A stretch of DNA of 47,775 bases from an uncultured bacterium. GTDB taxonomy: Bacteria > Auribacterota > Erginobacteria > Erginobacterales > Erginobacteraceae. The translations under genes were made by a program, and so were the position numbers. The stretch spans positions 1 to 47,775 of the forward strand of contig CAKZYZ010000354.1 of NCBI GenBank assembly GCA_937885075.1, given 5' to 3'. The notes under the pieces were generated by a model, which was not told where the DNA came from, ran no database searches, and saw nothing but the letters and a program-made list of their open reading frames with translations. Of this stretch, positions 17,148 to 26,474 are shown one piece after another. Position 1 is the stretch's first letter. Every line of letters begins with the position of its first letter.

Positions 17148-18185
17148 ATGAGAGTACGATGGATGTCTTCTGTTGTAGCAGTGTTAATGGTTGTTGGTAC
17201 TATGATCTGCGGAAGCTGGAGTGAAGGCGCGGATGAGGCCGCGCCCAAGAGCGTACGGATAGCGGTTGTTAATTCTTTGATCAAGGAGCTGCCCTGGAAC
17301 ACCGGGCTGGTCCAGGCACTGGAGCGGGTGAGCGAAGAGAAGCCGTTCGGCCTGACGGTGAAATGGGACTTCGTGGAGAATGTCAGCAATGCCGACGCGC
17401 AGCGGGTGATGAACGAACTGGCCAAGACCGGCAAGTACGATATCATCTGGGGGCATGACCCTTATCCCGAGGCCGTGAAAGTCCTGAGCAAAAAGTATCC
17501 GGATATCCTCTGGGTGATTGCCGGAGCCGGAAACGAGGTTATCGGTCCCAATGTTTACTGGGTTGATGAATTTCTTCACGAGGCGGGATACCTCTGCGGG
17601 ATGATCGCGGGGATGATGACCAAGACCGATGTGGTCAGTGTGGTCGCTTCCTACCCCTATCCTCCCATCAATCTTCCCGTCAATGGATTTTTTGATGGAG
17701 CCAAGGCGGTCAACCCCAAGGTTAAGGGAAAGGTAACCTACATTGAAGCCTGGCTCGACCCGATGAAGGCCAAAGAGTCGGCCCTGGCTCAGATCGCGGC
17801 CGGTTCGGACTTTGTCTATGCCGAGCGCTTCGGCCCTTTTGAAGCCTGCAAGGAGAAGGGTGTCGGCGCTTTTGGTCATATGGTTGACCAGTGGGATATC
17901 ACTCCCGAAGTGGTTGTTTCCAGCACCATGTATATGTGGGATCCGGTTATTAAGTATGTCATCAAGGACTGGCTTAACTTTAAAAAGACCGGCAAACCCC
18001 TGAACGCTCCCCAGGAGCGGATCATCTTCACCATGAAGAATGGCGGAGTCGATATCGCCCCCTACCATCTCTGGGATAAAAAGATACCCCAGAAGGTCAA
18101 GGACGCGGTCGCGCAGGCGAAGAAGGATATCATCAGCGGAAAACTGGTGGTTCCCCAGCGTCCGGAGAAAGCGGTCTCCGATTGA
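17148..18185 (+). CDS. BMP-family ABC substrate-binding protein (second, divergent)
   Basis: The 345-residue protein has a signal peptide of about 28 residues and a periplasmic binding fold of the BMP family: VRIAVVNSLIKELPWNTGLVQAL, YDIIWGHDPYPEAV, HEAGYLCGMIAGMMTKT and PINLPVNGFFDGAK. It differs clearly from the binding protein at 13699 and so probably widens the substrate range of the same importer. GGAGGAGAAG lies just before the ATG. It is the last gene of the plus-strand locus and is followed by a strong terminator. Confidence 0.88.
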   Translation: MRVRWMSSVVAVLMVVGTMICGSWSEGADEAAPKSVRIAVVNSLIKELPWNTGLVQALERVSEEKPFGLTVKWDFVENVSNADAQRVMNELAKTGKYDIIWGHDPYPEAVKVLSKKYPDILWVIAGAGNEVIGPNVYWVDEFLHEAGYLCGMIAGMMTKTDVVSVVASYPYPPINLPVNGFFDGAKAVNPKVKGKVTYIEAWLDPMKAKESALAQIAAGSDFVYAERFGPFEACKEKGVGAFGHMVDQWDITPEVVVSSTMYMWDPVIKYVIKDWLNFKKTGKPLNAPQERIIFTMKNGGVDIAPYHLWDKKIPQKVKDAVAQAKKDIISGKLVVPQRPEKAVSD

Positions 18186-18213
18186 TCCTTTAAAATTTAA
18201 CCTACCATCGAAT

Positions 18214-18252
18214 AAAGCCCGTTTCTGCCCGGCGGGGCGGAAGCGGGCTTTT
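18214..18252 (+). terminator. Rho-independent terminator ending the transporter locus
   Basis: A 17-bp stem, AAAGCCCGTTTCTGCCC against GGGCGGAAGCGGGCTTT with two mismatches, closes on GGCG and is followed by TTTT. It separates convergent transcripts. Confidence 0.85.
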
Positions 18253-18326
18253 GCCCATAATAGCTTTTATTATTCCCGGCGTCGACGCGCTGAATAAATT
18301 TGCCCGAACGAAGTGAGGGGAAGTTC

Positions 18327-20354
18327 TTACTCTTTATAGTAGGCCTGGTAATAATAATAATAATTCTGCCCCCGGTGGATATCGGCGCCGTTCAGGATAA
18401 TGCCGATAAAGCGTGCGTTGGCCTGCTCCAATTTCTCCCGGCAGAAAGCAGCTATCTTTCCACTGGTTTTGCCGGCCCGCAGCACCATGATTACCCCATC
18501 GGCCAGTTGCCCCAGAATGGTAGCGTCGGTAACCGATAGAAGGGGAGGGGAATCCATGATAATCCTGTCCCAGCGGTCGCCGGCTTCAGTGAGAAATTCC
18601 CGGAATCGCCGGGAGTTAATCAGTTCCGAAGGGTTGGGGGGGATATGACCGCTGCCGATAATTTCCAAACCGGGAAATCCGGATGGTTGAACGACTTCAT
18701 CGATTGTGTTTCTCCCCGAGAGGAGTTCGCTCAATCCTTTCGCCCCCCTATCCAATCCAAAGATCTTTTCGATCCGGGGTTTACGCATATCGCTATCGAT
18801 CAATAGAACTCTCTCTTCTCCATGTGCCAGGATCAGAGACAACATGGTTGAGACTTCGGTCTTCCCCTCCTGAGGCAGCGAACTGGTTACCAGGATAATC
18901 CGGGGCGATCTATCGGGAGAGGAGAAGTAGATTCCGGTCCTTATCGTTCGATAGGCTTCCGGGATTAACCCCAGCGGGTGTTTCATAATCTCCAGAGGTG
19001 TAGTTTGGGAGCTGATATTAACCTGAGAATAGAGAGGAATGGCACCCAGGAATGGAATTTTTAGAATCTTCTTCGCTTCAAGAGAAGTCTTGATGGTGTT
19101 ATCTATATTCTCCAGCAGGAAGATGGCGCCGATGCCCCCAACGGTTCCAATAACCAGAGAGAGCATCAGGTTAAATAATTTTCTGGGTTTAAACGGTGCC
19201 CTCGGCACTTCCGCGTAATCAACTATTCTGATGTTCGTTATCTCAATATCCTTAGTCATGCTGGTCTCATTAACCCGGGAAAGCAGAGCCTGTTGTCCCT
19301 CACTCCTGATCAGCACTTTTGTTTTGAGATCCTCCAGCGCCGCCTCTTTCCTCTCCATATTGAAGGCTAATGTCTTCTGTTTCTCCAGCTGGGATAAAAG
19401 TTCCGCCTCATTGGCCTGAGCCATTTCATATTCGGTATGGAGACCCTGAATAATTTTTTCTATCTCTTCTTTTAGATTGGAGCGTACATTTTTTATCTCG
19501 GCTTGCAGTTGGAGTGTTCGGGGGTGCCTGGCCTTATACCTCTGAGAATTCTCCGCGAGATCAGCCTGAAGCTGGATCAGGCGATTTTTCAACTGCATGA
19601 TGATAGAGTGATAGCGGATCTGGGGGAAGGTCTCCAACGATAAATTCTGAGCCGAATACTTCTTCAGATATTTTAGCTGAAGTTCTTTTTCTTCTCTTTC
19701 TCGCTTGACATTAGAGTAAGATTCCGAGAGCCGATCCAGTTCATCCCGGACATCTTCCAGGGATATTATTCGCTCACGTTCCTTGTAGTCTATCAGCTCT
19801 TTCCGGGCTTTTTTTACTATTTCATTCTGAGAATCGAGTTGTTTGGTCAATTGAGAGAGAGCGGTTTGAATCGCTTTCAATTTTGACTCTATGGCCAGGC
19901 GGATGAACTGGTCTATCCATAAATTTGCCACCACCGCCGTCAGTTCAGGATTATCTCCTACTATCTTGATATCAACCAGCTGGCTCTGAGCGATCGGTTT
20001 AATAGATACCATACCGAGAAGCCTGGATATGCTCAATCCGGAGGCTGCTTCAGCAGGGAGATTTTCCAGTACTTTTTTGGCCAGAGATCGTGATTTTAAA
20101 ATTTTATATTGAGTATTGTAATAATCAAGTTGTTTGCCGGAGATGGAATAAAGCTCTTTAAATGGGACTATCCGGGGCATCCGGGGTTCAATATTTACTC
20201 TCGTGGTAGCCTGATAGAGGGGAGTCGCGGTAAAATTCGCGATGGCTACCACTGTGAAGATAATCACTACGGTAGCGATTAAGACCCATCTTCTTCGGGA
20301 GATAATATAAAGCTTCTCTCTCAGGTTGAATTCAACTGATTTAGATGGGGTCAT
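18327..20354 (-). CDS. Wzc-like polysaccharide co-polymerase with bacterial tyrosine kinase domain
   Basis: The 675-residue inner-membrane protein has a first membrane helix at about 23-43, a Wzz/GNVR periplasmic region with long coiled coils (about 165-350), a second helix near 390-410 and a cytoplasmic kinase. The kinase shows Walker A SSLPQEGKT, Walker A' VLLIDSDMRKP and Walker B RIIMDSPP. The tail GQNYYYYYQAYYKE carries a seven-tyrosine cluster, the usual autophosphorylation site. Such proteins control chain length and export of capsule or exopolysaccharide. The gene lies 12 bases downstream of the Wza-like gene, in the same operon. Confidence 0.92.
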   Translation of the reverse strand: MTPSKSVEFNLREKLYIISRRRWVLIATVVIIFTVVAIANFTATPLYQATTRVNIEPRMPRIVPFKELYSISGKQLDYYNTQYKILKSRSLAKKVLENLPAEAASGLSISRLLGMVSIKPIAQSQLVDIKIVGDNPELTAVVANLWIDQFIRLAIESKLKAIQTALSQLTKQLDSQNEIVKKARKELIDYKERERIISLEDVRDELDRLSESYSNVKREREEKELQLKYLKKYSAQNLSLETFPQIRYHSIIMQLKNRLIQLQADLAENSQRYKARHPRTLQLQAEIKNVRSNLKEEIEKIIQGLHTEYEMAQANEAELLSQLEKQKTLAFNMERKEAALEDLKTKVLIRSEGQQALLSRVNETSMTKDIEITNIRIVDYAEVPRAPFKPRKLFNLMLSLVIGTVGGIGAIFLLENIDNTIKTSLEAKKILKIPFLGAIPLYSQVNISSQTTPLEIMKHPLGLIPEAYRTIRTGIYFSSPDRSPRIILVTSSLPQEGKTEVSTMLSLILAHGEERVLLIDSDMRKPRIEKIFGLDRGAKGLSELLSGRNTIDEVVQPSGFPGLEIIGSGHIPPNPSELINSRRFREFLTEAGDRWDRIIMDSPPLLSVTDATILGQLADGVIMVLRAGKTSGKIAAFCREKLEQANARFIGIILNGADIHRGQNYYYYYQAYYKE

Positions 20355-20366
20355 CGGTGTCTCCGG

Positions 20367-21143
20367 TTAAAAGAAGCTCTCCGGGACCCAGATCAGGTCC
20401 CTTGGTTTCAGGGGGATATCCTTGGAAAGGTCTCCGTCTCCCAGGATATCTTTGAGCGGGATAGAAATAGTTTTTTCTCCCCCGTTCAATTTTCGGATCA
20501 CAGTTGTACCGTTGGGACTGGCGATCTTTGTCAGGCCACCCGCCAGGGCTATAGCCTGGGTTACGGTCAGACGCCCTTTGATCTCATAGCTTCCCGGTTT
20601 CTTTACCTGCCCCAGGATTGATATGGTACTGTATTCCTTGATCGTAATATTGACCGAGGGCGAGATCAGGTAGTCTTTCTCCAGCTGTTCTTCCAGCCTT
20701 TTCTCCAATTGAAACGGAGTGTATCCTATCGCCCTGACTTCTCCCAGCAGCGGAAAAGAGATCGATCCCTTCTCCGAAACCCGGACAATCTGGGATAGCT
20801 CATCTTCTCCCAGGACAGAGATATCGAGGACATCATTGGAGCTGATCAGGTAGTCCGAGTTTTCCACGCTCTCCCCGGCTGAATCTTCAAGTTGATCTGG
20901 AGAATTCTCTTCCGATCCTACTATTGCTTCTGGTCTACCGGTATGGTCCGAGGCGGCAGGGGTATCTTCAGCCGGAACACCCGGATGTGAATAAAAGAGC
21001 TTTACTTCAGCATCCGATTGGTCCTGGGTAATGGGTTCGGGGGTAGATCCGCACCCGGTTCCGAGGGCGATAGCGCCCAGCAGCATGATTGCCGCCGGGT
21101 ATAAAAAAAAAGAGCCGAATATTTCGGCTAAAGTTTCTTTCAT
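20367..21143 (-). CDS. Wza-like polysaccharide export lipoprotein (Poly_export + SLBB)
   Basis: The 258-residue protein begins with a hydrophobic signal and a lipobox-like LGTGC at about residues 27-31, then a Pro/Glu-rich linker. The polysaccharide export domain (LISSNDVLDISVLGEDEL...) occupies about 97-180, and an SLBB domain follows with GQVKKPGSYEIKGRLTV and ALAGGLTKIA. Proteins of this kind form the outer-membrane export channel and work with Wzc-like kinases, whose gene follows immediately. At 258 residues it is shorter than E. coli Wza and carries one SLBB unit. Confidence 0.9.
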   Translation of the reverse strand: MKETLAEIFGSFFLYPAAIMLLGAIALGTGCGSTPEPITQDQSDAEVKLFYSHPGVPAEDTPAASDHTGRPEAIVGSEENSPDQLEDSAGESVENSDYLISSNDVLDISVLGEDELSQIVRVSEKGSISFPLLGEVRAIGYTPFQLEKRLEEQLEKDYLISPSVNITIKEYSTISILGQVKKPGSYEIKGRLTVTQAIALAGGLTKIASPNGTTVIRKLNGGEKTISIPLKDILGDGDLSKDIPLKPRDLIWVPESFF

Positions 21144-21479
21144 GCGTCTATTATGCGTTATCTTCGTCTAGAAGCAATCTATTAATTGCCCGATTTGAAG
21201 TTTAGGAATATTTTTTCTGTTGCGACAATCCAATAATGCCAGTCTTCTCTCAAAAGAGCTTAGCAACCGCTATGCTCGGGCAACTTTTCCTCTAAGGAAA
21301 GCAGGAAATCAGGAGAATTAAAATCCTCTCTCCTCCTGCCTCCCTTAGGGGGTATTGAAATTATGCAATTTAATGCTCAGATTCGCTGGCGAGGCGAATC
21401 TTTTAACTTTAGGCACTTAAGCGCACTTTAGGCACTTTTAACTTAAGAACATTGCCCGAACGAAGTGAGGGCTAAGTTC
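21144..21479. other. Intergenic gap with palindromes
   Basis: No gene is seen. A long imperfect hairpin of CCTCTAAGG.../...CCTTAGGGGG occupies about 21291-21352. AGATTCGC-N7-GCGAATCT followed by TTTT lies at about 21379-21403. CACTTTAGGCACTTAAGCGC words at about 21404-21440 are the inverted form of those at 13048. TGCCCGAACGAAGTGAGGG at about 21452-21470 repeats the word at about 18300-18318; both lie just past stop codons of minus-strand genes. Confidence 0.55.
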
Positions 21480-22688
21480 TTAATATGTCGCCGAAAGTTC
21501 CAGAGTAACCCGGTTATTCTGATAATCCCCCCCGGTTCGATTGGAGTCGCGTGCTCTGTATTCATAGGCAAGCCGTGCCTGCAGCCAGGTCTGGATCTGG
21601 TATCTGATACCGATCTCCGGTCTCCAGACATCATCCCTCCGCTTGCTGCCATCGAGAGTAGAAGTTTTGGGGTACCGGTAGTTATTGTATTGTATCTGGA
21701 TATATCCGCGGATCTTATGTGCCAACTGCTGGCTATATGCCAGCCAGCCCCGGTTGAGGAGATAGTAGCTGTTCTCACCGAATGTTGATTCCCGGGTAGT
21801 TCTCTCCCAACCTCCCCTCAGGTTGCTGTTACGGGTGATAGCGTACTCCAGTGTGGCAAAGCCGACTATACCGGTATAGTCGTCCCATACCGAGTCATCA
21901 TCGTACCGGCGATCCTGATAGCCAACTTTGGTCGTCGCGGTCAGCTTACCAGTAAGTTCTCCTTTAAGGCCGGCCCGAAGCTCGTTGTAATAACCGTCCC
22001 GATTCCAATCCTGGCTATAGATGATTCGATCGTAGGTATATTCCAGCAGGACCTTGGTCTTGGGGGCGATCCGGTAGAAGCCGGTGAGAATTCCAAAGTG
22101 TTCCTGGTGGTCATAGGGCCGGTAGATATCATCCTTGTAATCCTGTAAGAAATGTTTGTATTTCCCCTGAAGTTCAAAAGCGTTGGCTGAGTAGAGCAGA
22201 GCTGCCGAGGCGGTATTTTCAATGCGTTTTACCCGGTCCTGGAAATCGGTATTTTCCCGGGAAGAAGTATCGAGAAAGAGTTCCTCTATCTTCAGGGAAA
22301 ACGAGGAGGCTCTCAGATTTAGCATTCCTTTCAGCCGGTAATCCTGATGGTTTTGAGATGGGTGGTCTTTAAAGTAATGGAGAGAAGCGAGGAAATCCAG
22401 CATGAAGACATTATCATCCCAGGGAAATTCCAGAAAGACCCCCGGCATAATAATCCCGATAAGATCATCCTCCTTGCCTTTTTCGGTCAGAAAGATGTTG
22501 TCATCGTACTGCCCCTTCAGCTTGAGAATGGGATGAATAACCAGATTGCCCTGGGTAATACCGGTCCCCGGGGCCCCAACCTCCAGCCCGGCCGCGGTAT
22601 TCATCCCCGACAGCGAGATACTGAGGAAGAATACTATCCCCCAGAACCCGAGGGTAATGAATGGAGTTGTTTTTTTAGATTTTCTCAC
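21480..22688 (-). CDS. Outer-membrane beta-barrel protein of the exopolysaccharide locus
   Basis: The 402-residue protein has a signal peptide, then many amphipathic strands rich in alternating aromatic residues (KLKGQYDDNIFLTEKGKEDDLIG, LLEYTYDRIIYS, LRGGWERTTRES, ARLAYEYRARDSN). It ends in VTLELSATY, a typical barrel C-terminus. The pattern fits the putative beta-barrel porin 2 group that accompanies exopolysaccharide clusters. It probably takes part in glycan passage across the outer membrane, since it is flanked by Wza-like and lipoprotein genes. It could also be a structural porin; the family call is by pattern only. Confidence 0.75.
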   Translation of the reverse strand: MRKSKKTTPFITLGFWGIVFFLSISLSGMNTAAGLEVGAPGTGITQGNLVIHPILKLKGQYDDNIFLTEKGKEDDLIGIIMPGVFLEFPWDDNVFMLDFLASLHYFKDHPSQNHQDYRLKGMLNLRASSFSLKIEELFLDTSSRENTDFQDRVKRIENTASAALLYSANAFELQGKYKHFLQDYKDDIYRPYDHQEHFGILTGFYRIAPKTKVLLEYTYDRIIYSQDWNRDGYYNELRAGLKGELTGKLTATTKVGYQDRRYDDDSVWDDYTGIVGFATLEYAITRNSNLRGGWERTTRESTFGENSYYLLNRGWLAYSQQLAHKIRGYIQIQYNNYRYPKTSTLDGSKRRDDVWRPEIGIRYQIQTWLQARLAYEYRARDSNRTGGDYQNNRVTLELSATY

Positions 22689-22696
22689 GGAAGGAA

Positions 22697-23308
22697 CTAT
22701 GGTTCAAACGGACTGGCGGGACTGATATCGCCCCCTTCCTCAATGGGTAGTTCCGGACCGATAGTATCTTCCATCGGTTCGAGCCAGGCCACATCCCCGG
22801 GAGTGAGGGTGATTCTTTCGTCCTCCCAGAGAACCACCAGGTCCCCTGAGATAACTTCAATCATTGTTCCCGGTGGCAGAATCGGAAGCGGTTCACCGGC
22901 TTTAACAAAGATGACAGTCCCATCGGGGAGAATAATTTTCAGCTCGCCGGTGAACTGGATAACCTTCTGGGCGGTTACCCCCGGTCTGGTAATCCGGGCT
23001 ATCTGGCCTGCCTTCAGAGTTATAATATTCCCCGAGAGAACCCCGGTACATTCTTCTGACAACACCTCGATCATGGTTTTTTCCGGCAGCTGAGGAATGT
23101 TATCTCCTACCTTTAGCTGCTGGACGTCCCCGGAGGGGAGGGTTATCTTGATGGCCCCGGTAAAATCTATGATCTTTTCAACGTCTATGACGCTGGCTTT
23201 TCCCTCCCCGGTCTTCTTGCAGCCCGTCATACTTCCGATGGTGGAGATGATCATTGCCATCACAATAAAGGCCATACCTACCGTTCTGACGGTGGTTCTT
23301 ATCTTCAT
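22697..23308 (-). CDS. Lipoprotein with two tandem FecR-like modules
   Basis: The 203-residue protein has a signal peptide with lipobox-like SMTGC at Cys30. Two copies of a module of about 60 residues follow: DFTGAIKITLPSGDVQQLKVG...TMIEVLSEE and QFTGELKIILPDGTVIFVKAG...TMIEVISGD. This DGTxxxVxxG pattern is close to FecR-like beta-helical repeats. It lies 8 bases upstream of the barrel gene in one operon and may stabilise the export complex or cap glycan chains; that role is inference. Confidence 0.65.
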   Translation of the reverse strand: MKIRTTVRTVGMAFIVMAMIISTIGSMTGCKKTGEGKASVIDVEKIIDFTGAIKITLPSGDVQQLKVGDNIPQLPEKTMIEVLSEECTGVLSGNIITLKAGQIARITRPGVTAQKVIQFTGELKIILPDGTVIFVKAGEPLPILPPGTMIEVISGDLVVLWEDERITLTPGDVAWLEPMEDTIGPELPIEEGGDISPASPFEP

Positions 23309-23510
23309 AACATCTTCTCCTATGTTTGAGCTCCGGAGAGCATATTTAAATTTTGACAGAAAAATCCCACAAAATCCTACAATGATTAATAATGATTAAT
23401 GTAACCCTATTAAAGGAGGAAGTCAATAAAAAAACAGACAACAGACAACAGAAGACAGAAGACAGAAAACAGACAATCTGGCGCCGTTAGGGTCCGACCT
23501 GATACCCTGA

Positions 23511-25562
23511 TCAATGCCAGAGAAGATTCGCGGGGATCGGGCCTTCTTCCTCTCCCGGGGGGGCCCAGCGGACTTTCATGATCGCTCCCCAGGCGCTGTC
23601 GAAGTATTTTATCTTGATCCGGTGAAACCCCTGATCCAGCTTGATGGTATTGGATTCATATTTGATCCCGTGGGTTCCCCCGTTATTAACTACCAGCTGA
23701 TCGTCAATAAAGATCCAGGATCCATCATCCGATTCGGTGGCGAAGAGATATTGTCCGGTCCGCTCGATCTCTATCAGGCCCTCCCAGATGATGCTGAAGG
23801 GAGAGGTGATATTTAGTCCGGCTTTTTTCTCGTCCTCATTGTTGTAATAGAAGTCGAATTTACTCTCAGTCTTGACGAAGTTGGGCTTACCCACCGGGTT
23901 GATCTTCTTGAAGTACTTGGCTTTCAGACCCGGTTTCAGAGAAGCCTTGTCAACCTGAACCGGTTCGGTTCCTTTTATCTCCTCTTCCGGCTGCTTCCCT
24001 TTGTGGAGCCGGGTGTAGAGATAGAGGTCCAGTCCGGGCCGGACACTGTATAGTTCGGAATAGTAGGTATCTTTCAGAGTCTTTTCCAGCTCATCCTGGT
24101 TCTTGGTCCGACCCAGGACAATCGGAGCGTCGGAATCGTCGATAATCTTTCCCCAGTAACCGACGTGCTTATATTTTCTCAGATACCACTGGAGCGGCCA
24201 GTATTCATCGGAGACAATCTTGATCTCGGTATCGTAGCCCTGGGCCTTGCTATGAGCGTAATCCTCCAGCCGTTCCATCAGATCGTTGATGTCGCGACGG
24301 GTCTGGGAGTAGACAATCTGGTGGGAGTCATCGTCATATTCAATAAAATTTACCGTCCAGCTAATACCCGAGCCCCAGGCCAGGAGGACCACCGCGCCGA
24401 CCCCGGTCATGATTGATACCATGATCGTAGAACCCCGGACCGAACGGTAAACATTTTCTACAAAGAACCCGGCCAGCAGAGCCAGGGGGAGGATGAAATT
24501 CAGGGACAGCCAGGGGGTTTTATAGGGGACGGAGGAGTAGATGAAGAAGAGAATCACCGCCCAGAAGATGGTGAATACCGCGAAAGCGTTTCTTTTGATA
24601 AAAGCGTACCATCCTCCCAGTATCCCCAGAATAAAGATGGGGAGTTCATAATCCCGGAGGAGCCACCACCAGTACCAGAATGGTTTTTCGTGCCCGGCCC
24701 CCTTGGTCCCGGTCTTTTCCCAGATCAGAAGACTGTTGATCAGGTCGCTGGTGGTGCCCTTGGCGTTGGTAAAGAGAGAGGAGAAATAGACGGTAATGAT
24801 AAAGATGAAGACCAGCACCGCCAGCCAGACAAACTGGTAATGGGATTTCATCCAGTTCCCGATAGAAACTATGAGCTTTCGAGGAGCAAGTTCATTATTT
24901 TTTCGGGTGACCGAGAACCAGAAGTAGGTGCCGACCGCGGCCCAGAACCAGGCCGCCCCGGTCATGATGTAGGTTTCCTTGTTGGTGATCACCCAGGCCC
25001 AGCAGGCAGCCATCAGGATGAAATAGATCGGCTTCTTGGATTCCCAGAAACGGATCGCTCCGACAATTGTCCCCAGGGTGAAGAAAACCAGAAAAGTCTC
25101 GTGGATATTGGTTCGGGCGAAGAAGAGATTAGTGGGGGAGATCGCCAGAAGGAATCCCGCAGTTACCACCCCCACCCTTCCGATTTTTCTCCGCAGCGGC
25201 CAGAGCAGTCCGATTGTCAGAGAGCCGAAGAGGGCTACCATGCAGCGCAGCGAGAATATGCTCTCGTGGATGGAGAGCGGGATAATATCGGTAAAGAATA
25301 GAAAAGGGCCGTGATAGTTCTCCGGGTCGTATTTCCATCCGGTGGGAAAATCGGCTTTCAGGTTGAGTAAGAACCAGGAGTTTACTCCCTCGTCATGGTG
25401 GAGCGGTTTCAGTTCCAGGTCATAGAACCGCAAAAACGCACCCAGGCAGAAAGCCACCAGGAAGAGAATGGTGATAACATTCTTCGCCCGATTCCCCAGA
25501 ATGAAGACCGATCTGGTTGGGGGAGGGGGTTGTTTCTGTATTATTCGTTTCTTTTTTGTCAT
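23511..25562 (-). CDS. Agl23-like (TIGR03663-type) membrane protein with C-terminal PA14 domain
   Basis: The first about 480 residues form a multi-pass GT-C-type membrane protein with the family hallmark KPLHHDEGVNSWF near the first periplasmic loop, YHGPFLFF, and NKETYIMTGAAWFW, as in the TIGR03663/Agl23 group linked to lipid-carried glycans. The C-terminal about 145 residues form a PA14 carbohydrate-binding domain (LKAKYFKK...FATESDDGSWIFIDDQLVVNNGG...GFHRIKIKYFD). The fusion suggests a glycan-handling enzyme or flippase partner that touches its product outside the membrane. I chose ATG 25562 over 25589 because the nine extra N-terminal residues come from the adjoining repeat array. Confidence 0.85.
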   Translation of the reverse strand: MTKKKRIIQKQPPPPTRSVFILGNRAKNVITILFLVAFCLGAFLRFYDLELKPLHHDEGVNSWFLLNLKADFPTGWKYDPENYHGPFLFFTDIIPLSIHESIFSLRCMVALFGSLTIGLLWPLRRKIGRVGVVTAGFLLAISPTNLFFARTNIHETFLVFFTLGTIVGAIRFWESKKPIYFILMAACWAWVITNKETYIMTGAAWFWAAVGTYFWFSVTRKNNELAPRKLIVSIGNWMKSHYQFVWLAVLVFIFIITVYFSSLFTNAKGTTSDLINSLLIWEKTGTKGAGHEKPFWYWWWLLRDYELPIFILGILGGWYAFIKRNAFAVFTIFWAVILFFIYSSVPYKTPWLSLNFILPLALLAGFFVENVYRSVRGSTIMVSIMTGVGAVVLLAWGSGISWTVNFIEYDDDSHQIVYSQTRRDINDLMERLEDYAHSKAQGYDTEIKIVSDEYWPLQWYLRKYKHVGYWGKIIDDSDAPIVLGRTKNQDELEKTLKDTYYSELYSVRPGLDLYLYTRLHKGKQPEEEIKGTEPVQVDKASLKPGLKAKYFKKINPVGKPNFVKTESKFDFYYNNEDEKKAGLNITSPFSIIWEGLIEIERTGQYLFATESDDGSWIFIDDQLVVNNGGTHGIKYESNTIKLDQGFHRIKIKYFDSAWGAIMKVRWAPPGEEEGPIPANLLWH

Positions 25563-25667
25563 CAGGACTATTTGCCTCGCATTGGGCATTTTGACAGGAC
25601 CATTGCAGACAGGACTATTTGCTTCGCATTGGGCTTTTTGACAAGACCATTGCAGACAGGAATATTA
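25563..25667. repeat. Left inverted arm: two CAGGACTATT units
   Basis: Two units of about 47-50 bp read CAGGACTATTTGCCTCGC, ATTGGGC, TTTTGACAGGACCATTGCAGA. They are the reverse complement of the units at 26475-26628 on the other side of the GxxExxY gene. The arm ends 9 bases from that gene's stop codon. Confidence 0.85.
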
Positions 25668-25676
25668 TTTACTTGT

Positions 25677-26474
25677 TTAAGGTCGGATTGTCCTCATTGT
25701 TAATTGTTGGCCTTTTAAGTTAATCCATTGCATAGCTTTTAGTGAAGTATTCACCAGAAAAAGTTGAAGTTGGTCTTTATATGACCTAATAGATTTTACC
25801 GAGGAGAGATGGACGGCAAGCTCTGGATTAAGGAGATTTACTTTTTGTGTTCCCAGAACAGTTCCTTTGTTTATTATCTCCACTTCTGCCGTAAATGCCT
25901 GCTCACCACCTCGAAAAAACTCGATAGCTTCACGATATAGAGCAATATCCAGGAACATACCCCAGTCGGAGATAAGACTGATTATAAATTCCCGCAACCA
26001 TATGCTATCTTGATCAATATCCTCCCAATCATCCTGATCTACTTTAAATCGCTCTCTATCCCGAGGAGTTAATGAAGTAGTTACAAATTCACTTTTCACA
26101 GAAGAAGTCCGCATACTCACCAGTTTCCCATATTGAAAATCGGTCAGGAAGAGATAATTCATAACCTGGCACCGGTGCTTAGAATTAAGAGACATCGTTG
26201 TCTTCAATTCATAAATAATGCGACGATTGATAATCAGGTCAATAAAGTATTTTTTAGAAAAATCCTGATACTTTACCTGAACCGGGACTTCCGCCTCAAC
26301 TTCCATCCCTGCTTCAATGCAGCGACTCATTATAGCTTCCTGATATATCTTTTCGTCAAAGAGTCGCCCCAGATCATTCTGAATAGAAAAAATAATCCCC
26401 ATTACATCATGATCAAGGTAATGATATTCATCCTTTGTCATTGCTTGAGGCTCAATTGAACAGTGAATAGTCAT
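25677..26474 (-). CDS. GxxExxY protein, apparently two tandem domains
   Basis: The first half matches the GxxExxY family: GRLFDEKIYQEAI at 36-48, KYFIDLIINRRIIYELKTT with putative PD-(D/E)XK residues Asp79, Glu89 and Lys91, and QVMNYLFLTDFQYGKLVS. The second half (about 161-256) repeats the layout, WGMFLDIALYREAI, then an AVHLSSVKS strand and QLQLFLVNTSLKAMQWINLKG, but lacks the acidic and lysine residues. It reads as a degenerate duplicate. GxxExxY proteins resemble nucleases and have no firmly known role. The gene is unrelated to its neighbours and is bracketed by inverted repeat arrays; the right array touches the start codon, leaving no ordinary ribosome site. Confidence 0.8.
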   Translation of the reverse strand: MTIHCSIEPQAMTKDEYHYLDHDVMGIIFSIQNDLGRLFDEKIYQEAIMSRCIEAGMEVEAEVPVQVKYQDFSKKYFIDLIINRRIIYELKTTMSLNSKHRCQVMNYLFLTDFQYGKLVSMRTSSVKSEFVTTSLTPRDRERFKVDQDDWEDIDQDSIWLREFIISLISDWGMFLDIALYREAIEFFRGGEQAFTAEVEIINKGTVLGTQKVNLLNPELAVHLSSVKSIRSYKDQLQLFLVNTSLKAMQWINLKGQQLTMRTIRP

